Shown here piece after piece: positions 1 through 4,292 of a DNA stretch of 6,281 bases; position 1 is the first letter of the stretch, and every line of letters starts with the position of its first letter. The stretch comes from Pseudomonadota bacterium (lineage in GTDB: Bacteria > Desulfobacterota > Syntrophia > Syntrophales > JADFWA01): positions 1 to 6,281 of the forward strand of contig JAUWQS010000101.1 of NCBI GenBank assembly GCA_030610915.1. Direction: 5' to 3'. A model generated the notes under the pieces. The model searched no databases and was not told where the DNA came from. It saw nothing but the letters and a program-made list of their open reading frames with translations. Position numbers and translations under genes: made by a program.

Positions 1-1
1 A

Positions 2-1492
2 TTTGACTACTGCTGCGTCCACGCCTCGTTTGCCCTTCGCGAGGAAGGCTATGAAAGCATCATGGTGAATTCCAATCCCGAAACGGTAAGCACCGATTAT
101 GACACATCGGACAAACTCTTTTTTGAGCCCTTAACGCTGGAAGATGTATTACATATTCTGAAAACTGAGAAACCCTGCGGTGTCATTGTCCAGTTTGGCG
201 GACAAACCCCGCTTAACCTGGCAAAGGAGTTAGAGGCCGCGGGCGCCCCAATTTTAGGCACAACACCTGATGCCATCGACCGTGCTGAAGACAGAGATCG
301 TTTCCAGGAGATTGTAAGGAAACTGAAACTCATGCAGCCGGACAATGACACTGCAACCGACGTAGAAGGGGCGCTCCGGGCGGCGGAGCATATCGGCTAT
401 CCGGTGCTTGTGCGTCCTTCATATGTGCTTGGCGGCCGGTCCATGAAGATTGTCTATGATCCGGAAACACTTCGAGAATTTATGAAAGAGGCCCTTATTG
501 TTTCCCCCAATCACCCGATATTGATCGACAAATTTCTGGAAGATGCCGTTGAGATCGATGTGGACGCCATAAGCGATGGCGAACTGACGGTAATCGGCGG
601 CATTATGGAACACATTGAAGAGGCCGGCATCCATTCAGGCGACAGTGCCTGCATACTCCCGCCTGCATCGCTGTCAAAGGAACTCCTTTCGACCATTGAA
701 CGGCAGACGAAGTTGATCGCCGGAGAGCTAAATGTGGTCGGTCTGATGAATATACAATATGCCGTTAAGGATGATACGTTGTATGTTCTCGAAGTCAACC
801 CACGCGCCTCCCGGACTGTGCCATTCGTCAGCAAAGCAATCGGCGTGCCTCTTGCGAAACTGGCGACCAGGGTAATGCTTGGGAAATCCTTAAATGAACT
901 GGGTTTTACCAGACCTGTCCGGCCGGAACACGTTTCCGTCAAAGAATCCGTATTCCCGTTCAACCGGTTCCCCGAGGCTGACATCATATTAGGGCCGGAA
1001 ATGAAGTCCACAGGCGAGGTAATGGGGATCGATTATTCCTTTGGGATCGCCTTCGCAAAGGCGCAGATGGCCGCCGGTTTCAATCTGCCTCTGAAAGGAA
1101 ATGTTTTTATCAGTGTGCACGACCATCATAAGGACAAGATTGCGCCTGTCGCCCGCAGACTTCAAGACAATGGTTTTCATATTCTCGCCACCGCCGGCAC
1201 TGCCGCGCATCTGCGGGATAAAGGCATTAAAGCGAAGACGATAAAAAAAGTCAGCCAGGGACGACCGCATGTGGTAGATTATGTAAAAAATGGGAATATC
1301 CAGATGGTCATCAATACCGGCATGGGGCACAGGTCGACCCTTGACGGTTATCACATTCGCCGGAACGCATTGACATATAATATACCCTATACAACCACGA
1401 TTGCCGGCGCTGTAGCAATCAGTGAGGCTATCTCTGCCTTGCAAAAAGAGGAGTGGCAGGTCTGCTCCCTGCAGGATTATCATAAGGGGTAA
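2..1492 (+). CDS. carB: Carbamoyl-phosphate synthase large subunit, C-terminal half (5' end outside window)
   Basis: The large subunit uses ammonia from the CarA glutaminase, bicarbonate and two ATP to make carbamoyl phosphate for pyrimidine and arginine synthesis in the cytoplasm. The frame is open from base 2 with no start, so the gene runs in from the left. About 496 residues are present, roughly the second half of a protein usually near 1,070 residues. Visible residues begin FDYCCVHASFALREEGYE, a hallmark of the second (carbamoyl-phosphate) synthetase unit. They continue with VNSNPETVSTDYDTSD, the ATP-grasp stretch RPSYVLGGR (partial residues 138-146) and the metal/nucleotide loop EVNPRASRTVPF (264-275). 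From about residue 366 to the end lies the MGS-like allosteric domain, with ATAGTAAHL and INTGMGHRSTLDGYHIRR; in E. coli this domain binds UMP, IMP and ornithine. Nothing is broken in the visible part. Its stop overlaps the purF start. carA is not in view. The methionine at 62 is internal, not the start. Confidence 0.97.
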   Translation, partial: FDYCCVHASFALREEGYESIMVNSNPETVSTDYDTSDKLFFEPLTLEDVLHILKTEKPCGVIVQFGGQTPLNLAKELEAAGAPILGTTPDAIDRAEDRDRFQEIVRKLKLMQPDNDTATDVEGALRAAEHIGYPVLVRPSYVLGGRSMKIVYDPETLREFMKEALIVSPNHPILIDKFLEDAVEIDVDAISDGELTVIGGIMEHIEEAGIHSGDSACILPPASLSKELLSTIERQTKLIAGELNVVGLMNIQYAVKDDTLYVLEVNPRASRTVPFVSKAIGVPLAKLATRVMLGKSLNELGFTRPVRPEHVSVKESVFPFNRFPEADIILGPEMKSTGEVMGIDYSFGIAFAKAQMAAGFNLPLKGNVFISVHDHHKDKIAPVARRLQDNGFHILATAGTAAHLRDKGIKAKTIKKVSQGRPHVVDYVKNGNIQMVINTGMGHRSTLDGYHIRRNALTYNIPYTTTIAGAVAISEAISALQKEEWQVCSLQDYHKG

Positions 1493-1509
1493 TGGGGACA
1501 GAGGTTATG
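1484..1509 (+). promoter_or_regulatory. carB-purF overlap with two candidate purF starts
   Basis: The carB stop TAA (1490-1492) shares its last A with the first ATG of purF (1492). AAGGGG (1484-1489) lies two bases upstream of that ATG, which is close for a Shine-Dalgarno. A second in-frame ATG at 1507 has GAGG (1501-1504), also two bases upstream, with AAGGGG 17 bases away. Either start gives a leader before the catalytic cysteine. The overlap suggests that purF is translationally coupled to carB and co-transcribed with it (inference). Confidence 0.55.
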
Positions 1510-2931
1510 TTCGAAAATTTTTCCAGTGAAGGCAGACCACGAGAAGAGTGTGGCGTCTTTGCGGTTTATGACCATGAAGAGGCCGCCCGCCTCACATATT
1601 TCGGCCTCTTTGCCCTGCAGCATCGGGGGGAGGAGAGCGCCGGCATCACCACTTCCGATGGTTGCCGGGTACGGGAACATAAAGGGATGGGGCTTGTATC
1701 GGAAGTTTTTCAGGAAGACATACTAACAAGGCTTCCCGGTCATATGGCCATCGGGCATGTGCGGTACTCTACAACCGGCTCTTCATTACTTTCCAATGCT
1801 CAGCCGTTTATGGTGCACCACGGAGACAATTACTATGCCCTGGGACACAACGGCAACTTAATCAACGCACGCTCTTTACGTTCCGATCTGGAAGATCGTG
1901 GTTCCATATTCCAGTCTACAATGGACAGTGAGGTTATTTTTCATCTAATGTCCCCGCATCTGAAAAAGGGGATTGAAGAGGCCCTGACCAGGGCTCTCGC
2001 CCAGGTCGAAGGCGCTTACAGCATCGTTATGCTTACTCGCGACAAGATCATCGCTGCGCGTGATCCTCGTGGATTCAGACCGCTCTCTCTTGGACGCCTG
2101 GGCAAGGCATGGATAGTCGCCTCGGAGACCTGCGCTCTTGATCTCCTGGGGGCTGTGGAGGTGCGTGACGTGAAGCCTGGAGAGATTATTATCATAGACA
2201 GATCAGGACTGCGCAGCATTACTCCTTTCCCTCCTGTGAAACCTGCCCATTGTATTTTTGAGCTGATCTACTTTTCCCGACCGGACAGCCAGATATTCGG
2301 CAGAAATGTCTATCTATACCGTAAGAGTCTGGGACATTGTCTGGCGCGGGAACACTTTCCAGATGTTGATTTCGTTATGCCGTTCCCTGATTCCGGCAAC
2401 TATGCCGCTCTGGGTTACGCCGAAGAGAGAAGCGTTCCCTTCGAGATGGGCATGGTCCGCAATCACTATATAGGCCGTACCTTCATTCAACCTACCCAGA
2501 TTATGAGAAATTTTGGGGTACGTGTCAAACTGAACCCGGTACGGCCACTGCTTCGCGGCAAAAAGGTCTTGATTGTGGAAGATTCCATTATCCGGGGCAC
2601 CACCAGCCGCAGTCGTGTCAGCAATCTGCGAAAAATCGGCGTTAAAGAGGTACATATGGCGGTGAGCTGTCCACCCACACGTTATCCCTGTCCTTATGGC
2701 ATTGATTTTCCTTCAAAAGGTGAATTGTTAGCGACACGGGAGAAGGATGTGCAGACCATTGCCGGATTTATAGGATTGGATTCTCTATACTACCTGAGCC
2801 TCGAGGGTATGATAGAGGCAACGGGAATGAGCAAGAATCATTTTTGCCTGGCTTGTTACACGGGAGATTATCCCCTGCCGCCCCCTGAGGGTCTTGGAAA
2901 GTTTTGCCTGGAAGGAGAAGAATACACGTAA
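1492..2931 (+). CDS. purF: Amidophosphoribosyltransferase, iron-sulfur (Bacillus-type) class with propeptide
   Basis: PurF catalyses the first committed step of purine synthesis: PRPP plus glutamine gives 5-phosphoribosylamine. The 479 residues match the usual length. The N-terminal half is a class II glutamine amidotransferase with ECGVF, LQHRGEESAGI, GHVRYSTTGSS (88-98) and LGHNGNL (117-123). The nucleophile should be Cys20, so about 19 residues would be removed as a propeptide, as in B. subtilis PurF; in the E. coli type the cysteine follows Met1. The C-terminal phosphoribosyltransferase half carries the PRPP loop VLIVEDSIIRGTTS (359-372). Cys254, Cys400 and the CxxC pair Cys452/Cys455 fall where the four 4Fe-4S ligands of the B. 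subtilis enzyme lie, so I infer an oxygen-sensitive cluster. The gene overlaps carB by one base, and its stop is followed two bases later by an inverted-repeat element. In the family the enzyme is feedback-inhibited by purine nucleotides; no DNA-level control is evident here. Confidence 0.96.
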   Translation: MGTEVMFENFSSEGRPREECGVFAVYDHEEAARLTYFGLFALQHRGEESAGITTSDGCRVREHKGMGLVSEVFQEDILTRLPGHMAIGHVRYSTTGSSLLSNAQPFMVHHGDNYYALGHNGNLINARSLRSDLEDRGSIFQSTMDSEVIFHLMSPHLKKGIEEALTRALAQVEGAYSIVMLTRDKIIAARDPRGFRPLSLGRLGKAWIVASETCALDLLGAVEVRDVKPGEIIIIDRSGLRSITPFPPVKPAHCIFELIYFSRPDSQIFGRNVYLYRKSLGHCLAREHFPDVDFVMPFPDSGNYAALGYAEERSVPFEMGMVRNHYIGRTFIQPTQIMRNFGVRVKLNPVRPLLRGKKVLIVEDSIIRGTTSRSRVSNLRKIGVKEVHMAVSCPPTRYPCPYGIDFPSKGELLATREKDVQTIAGFIGLDSLYYLSLEGMIEATGMSKNHFCLACYTGDYPLPPPEGLGKFCLEGEEYT

Positions 2932-2934
2932 CTA

Positions 2935-2963
2935 GTGCCCGAACGAAAACCTTGTTCAGGCAC
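2935..2963 (+). repeat. Subterminal hairpin at left end of the first element
   Basis: GTGCCCGAAC (2935-2944) pairs with GTTCAGGCAC (2954-2963) over nine of ten positions around a nine-base loop. It starts four bases after the purF stop. There is no T-run immediately behind it, though GGTTTTGAGTTTT follows, so it is at best a weak terminator. Confidence 0.55.
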
Positions 2964-2997
2964 GGTTTTGAGTTTTGGGTTTCGAGTTTTGAGTTAA
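2963..2997 (+). repeat. Five-unit degenerate heptamer array (GAGTTTT family)
   Basis: Five consecutive seven-base units lie exactly in register: CGGTTTT, GAGTTTT, GGGTTTC, GAGTTTT, GAGTTAA. The array lies inside the first inverted-repeat element and has no coding sense. Confidence 0.6.
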
Positions 2998-3020
2998 GAA
3001 AAGAGAGTAATCTCAGCGAG

Positions 3021-3034
3021 TTAGAAATTTCTAA
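3021..3034. repeat. Perfect 14-bp palindrome TTAGAAATTTCTAA
   Basis: TTAGAAATTTCTAA equals its own reverse complement. It sits in the middle of the first element. Its two halves, TTAGAAAT and ATTTCTAA, recur at 4103-4110 and at 4165-4172 and 4172-4179 in the second element, where they form opposite arms of a long stem. It could be a protein-binding site or only part of the repeat structure. Confidence 0.6.
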
Positions 3035-3100
3035 ACAAAAAAGGGGCACTACATTTCAGGGTTTTTGTTCAGACACTAACTACTCAGGCCCTTAGTCGTG

Positions 3101-3129
3101 AAATTCGTGCCAAAATGGCAAAAGAATTT
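3101..3129. repeat. Small imperfect hairpin
   Basis: AAATTC (3101-3106) and TGCCA (3108-3112) pair with TGGCA (3116-3120) and GAATTT (3124-3129), giving 11 base pairs with a small internal loop and a three-base AAA loop. No T-run follows. The function is not evident. Confidence 0.4.
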
Positions 3130-3136
3130 GGTAACG

Positions 3137-3178
3137 GTTCAACGTTCACGGTTCACGGTTCACTGTTCACTGTTCAGC
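3137..3178 (+). repeat. Six-unit heptamer array (GTTCANN)
   Basis: Six units in exact seven-base register all begin GTTCA: GTTCAAC, GTTCACG, GTTCACG, GTTCACT, GTTCACT, GTTCAGC. The last three units form the left arm of the T-tailed stem-loop that follows. Confidence 0.75.
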
Positions 3179-3224
3179 GGTTAAAAGCTGTCAATCCTGA
3201 ACACTGAACACTGAACACTTTTTT
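3158..3224 (+). terminator. Heptamer-built stem-loop with T6 tail, probable terminator of carB-purF
   Basis: Positions 3158-3177 (GTTCACT, GTTCACT, GTTCAG) pair with 3197-3216 (CTGAACA twice, then CTGAAC) over 18 of 20 positions. The loop has 19 bases, and six T residues follow at 3219-3224, beginning three bases after the stem. The mismatches are two C-C oppositions spaced one heptamer apart. The T-run lies only on the downstream side, so it points to + strand termination after purF. The stem is longer and less GC-rich than a classic terminator, so the assignment is probable, not certain. Confidence 0.55.
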
Positions 3225-3229
3225 GGTTC

Positions 3230-3258
3230 CGGCTTGTCCGGGTTAAGTGGACAGGCTG
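3230..3258. repeat. 10-bp stem with nine-base loop
   Basis: CGGCTTGTCC (3230-3239) pairs with GGACAGGCTG (3249-3258) using two G-T wobbles. There is no T-run behind it. It lies six bases after the T-tail of the preceding stem-loop and may be a second structural element of the same 3' end. Confidence 0.4.
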
Positions 3259-3324
3259 AAGACTGTTAGGAAAAGCGGGAATACGGCACACTTTATAGCG
3301 GACCCAGCGTCAAGGCAGACATCG

Positions 3325-3348
3325 TCGAGTGGTCGAGTAGTCGGGTGG
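3325..3348 (+). repeat. Three-unit octamer array (TCGAGTGG)
   Basis: TCGAGTGG, TCGAGTAG and TCGGGTGG follow one another in exact register. The eight-base period differs from the seven-base period of the other arrays in this gap. Confidence 0.5.
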
Positions 3349-3383
3349 TTAAAGGGTTGTTATTCAAGCAAGCAGACTATTGA

Positions 3384-3447
3384 AAGCTGAAAGGCGGGTG
3401 GCATGGACAAACTCGTTTGTCCGTGCGCAACTACCCAAGCTGAAAGG
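3384..3447. repeat. Hairpin bracketed by 11-bp direct repeats
   Basis: AAGCTGAAAGG occurs at 3384-3394 and again at 3437-3447. Between the copies, GCATGGACAAA (3401-3411) pairs with TTTGTCCGTGC (3416-3426) over 11 positions with one wobble around a CTCG loop. GGGT (3396-3399) and ACCC (3433-3436) extend the stem after an asymmetric internal loop. GCTGAAA and GGTGAAA heptamers continue on the right (3439-3452). A direct-repeat-flanked hairpin suggests a small insertion with a target duplication, or an RNA element in the 5' region of the following gene. Confidence 0.5.
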
Positions 3448-3487
3448 TGAAAGATTGAAACCAAGATGCTCAAGTCCTTTTTCCTTT

Positions 3488-3510
3488 GAGCTCTGAGCTC
3501 TGAGCTCTGA
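3488..3510 (+). repeat. GAGCTCT heptamer array just upstream of the thioesterase gene
   Basis: Three perfect GAGCTCT units plus GA end four bases before the Shine-Dalgarno of the next gene. Each unit contains the palindrome GAGCTC, so units can pair with one another and could sequester or expose the ribosome binding site (inference). Confidence 0.65.
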
Positions 3511-3513
3511 TGC

Positions 3514-3517
3514 GGAG
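3514..3517 (+). promoter_or_regulatory. Ribosome binding site of the thioesterase gene
   Basis: GGAG lies five bases before the ATG at 3523 and supports that start. It follows the GAGCTCT array closely. Confidence 0.6.
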
Positions 3518-3522
3518 ATATT

Positions 3523-4017
3523 ATGAAAGCTAAATCCATCAAAGAGAGCAGTGTCAGCCTTTCGCATGTTATGCTTCCCCAGGATGCAAATACAATGGGA
3601 AATGTGCATGGTGGAGTTATCATGAAGCATGTAGATAATGCTGCGGCAGTTGTCGCTATCAGACATGTACGCTCCAATGCCGTTACAGCTTCCATCGACA
3701 GGCTCGATTTTCACAGTCCTGTTTTTGTCGGAAACCTTCTTAAACTTAAAGCGAGTATAAACTACACAGGCAAAACTTCCATGGAAATAGGAGTTCGTGT
3801 TGAAACAGAAGATCTGCTCACGGGTGAGGTTCGTCACACAGCTTCGGCTTATTTAACCTTTGTGGCTCTGGATGAAAACGGCAGACCAAAGGAGCTCCCC
3901 CCTGTAATAATTGAATCAGACAAAGAAATCAGACGAAGTCGTGAAGCTGCCGAAAGAAGAAGAATAAGACTTGCTGAGAGACAGAGTGAAGAAAATGAAG
4001 ATAAGCGTTCATCGTAA
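3523..4017 (+). CDS. Acyl-CoA thioesterase, hotdog fold, YkhA/BACH family
   Basis: The likely reaction is hydrolysis of fatty acyl-CoA to free acid and CoA in the cytoplasm; substrate length cannot be read from the sequence. The 164 residues match single-hotdog bacterial members. The N-terminal signature is MLPQDANTMGNVHGGVIMKHVD (17-38), with Asn23, His29-Gly-Gly and Asp38 in the places of the family's conserved active-site segment. It is followed by VTASIDRLDF (54-63), TGKTSMEI (82-89), the strand LTGEVRHTASAYLTFVALD and a basic/acidic tail from about residue 127. As I recall, B. subtilis YkhA has the same blocks and a similar charged tail, so the tail is a family feature rather than a frameshift. 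The gene has its own binding site and is separated from purF by the probable terminator, so it is probably transcribed on its own. An inverted-repeat element begins directly after its stop. It has no obvious pathway link to the nucleotide genes. Confidence 0.88.
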   Translation: MKAKSIKESSVSLSHVMLPQDANTMGNVHGGVIMKHVDNAAAVVAIRHVRSNAVTASIDRLDFHSPVFVGNLLKLKASINYTGKTSMEIGVRVETEDLLTGEVRHTASAYLTFVALDENGRPKELPPVIIESDKEIRRSREAAERRRIRLAERQSEENEDKRSS

Positions 4018-4091
4018 CAGCTCAATAAATAGGGTCAAACCCAGGTATGTAAGAGTGCTTGTGGATCGCAGCCATTTACGGCTTGAGACTT

Positions 4092-4183
4092 GAAATTGGA
4101 AATTAGAAATGGGGGGGGGATGAAATAAGTTTACGAGTTAACAACACAAAAGCAGGGAGGCCAAATTTCTAATTTCTAATTTT
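4092..4183 (+). repeat. Nested 19-bp stem built from heptamers inside the second element
   Basis: GAAATTGGAAATTAGAAAT (4092-4110) pairs with ATTTCTAATTTCTAATTTT (4165-4183). Seventeen positions are Watson-Crick and the other two are G-T, so a + strand RNA would be fully paired. Both arms have a seven-base period (GAAATTG, GAAATTA; CTAATTT twice). The loop between them is 54 bases. Confidence 0.65.
4111..4119 (+). repeat. Nine-G homopolymer
   Basis: A run of nine G follows the left arm of the nested stem in the second element. It is non-coding, so phase variation of a protein is not implied. The tract length may vary or be mis-assembled. Confidence 0.8.
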
Positions 4184-4278
4184 AGCTAACGCTTACAGTG
4201 GATTGAGACCAACATTTCAAAAATGTAATCCCCCTATTTATTGAGCTGATACCATTCATCCCTGATGGCGTTTTAAAC

Positions 4279-4284
4279 AAGGAG
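4279..4284 (+). promoter_or_regulatory. Strong ribosome binding site of purD
   Basis: AAGGAG lies eight bases before the ATG at 4293, which fixes the purD start. It lies 30 bases beyond the right end of the second inverted-repeat element. Confidence 0.85.
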
Positions 4285-4292
4285 AAATTAAT

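Larger units (their letters stand above)
2934..3077. mobile_element. MITE-like element with imperfect 18-bp terminal inverted repeats
   Basis: The left end AGTGCCCGAACGAAAACC (2934-2951) and the right end (3060-3077), read on the opposite strand as AGTGTCTGAACAAAAACC, match at 15 of 18 positions. AACT lies directly outside both ends (2930-2933 and 3078-3081), as a 4-bp target-site duplication would. The left copy of AACT overlaps the purF stop codon. An extra inverted copy of the terminal motif (GTTCAGGCAC, 2954-2963) sits just inside the left end. The 144 bases encode nothing recognisable. A non-autonomous mobile element fits best; a structured 3'-UTR repeat is the alternative. Only one copy is in view, so mobility is inference. 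Confidence 0.5.
2932..3522. other. 591-base gene-free gap packed with repeats and hairpins
   Basis: I find no credible gene on either strand here; the short open frames have no ribosome binding site, no recognisable motif and odd composition. In order, the gap holds a MITE-like inverted-repeat element (2934-3077), a small hairpin (3101-3129), a heptamer array plus a T-tailed stem-loop (3137-3224), a 10-bp stem (3230-3258), an unremarkable stretch (3259-3324), an octamer array (3325-3348), a hairpin between direct repeats (3384-3447) and a GAGCTCT array (3488-3510) just before the next gene. Each is listed separately. Confidence 0.75.
4018..4248. mobile_element. MITE-like element with perfect 17-bp terminal inverted repeats
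   Basis: CAGCTCAATAAATAGGG (4018-4034) and its exact reverse complement CCCTATTTATTGAGCTG (4232-4248) bound 231 bases with no gene. A second inverted pair is nested inside (4092-4110 with 4165-4183), and short ones occur at 4032-4042 (GGGT/ACCC) and 4212-4226 (ACATTT/AAATGT), so the whole block can fold back. The dinucleotide TA lies one base outside each end (4015-4016 and 4250-4251). A TA duplication would fit an IS630/Tc1-type mobiliser, but the extra terminal A on both sides is not itself inverted, so this is weak. The element starts immediately after the thioesterase stop and ends 44 bases before purD, so it must carry, or be crossed by, purD transcription signals. Confidence 0.6.

Noticed and set aside
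62..64. ATG at 62 as the start of a short CarB-like protein
   Set aside because: The frame is open back to base 2, and the upstream residues FDYCCVHASFALREEGYE are conserved CarB sequence, so this methionine is internal.
2904..3095. A 63-codon open frame running off the end of purF on the + strand
   Set aside because: It starts inside purF in another frame, has no ribosome binding site, and its middle is only the translated heptamer array.
3137..3217. The heptamer arrays as a CRISPR-like array
   Set aside because: Units are seven bases and directly contiguous, with no spacers and no cas gene nearby.
3364..3837. Open frames on the - strand opposite the thioesterase gene
   Set aside because: They overlap a well-supported gene on the + strand, show no family motif, and use repeat sequence as coding sequence.
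3959..4017. Charged C-terminal tail of the thioesterase as a frameshift or read-in from the adjacent element
   Set aside because: A similar basic/acidic tail is normal in YkhA-type thioesterases, and the element begins only after the stop codon.
4203..4231. TTGAGA and TAATCC, 17 bases apart, as a purD promoter inside the second element
   Set aside because: The -35 box is good but the -10 box matches consensus poorly; not enough to call a promoter without a mapped start.
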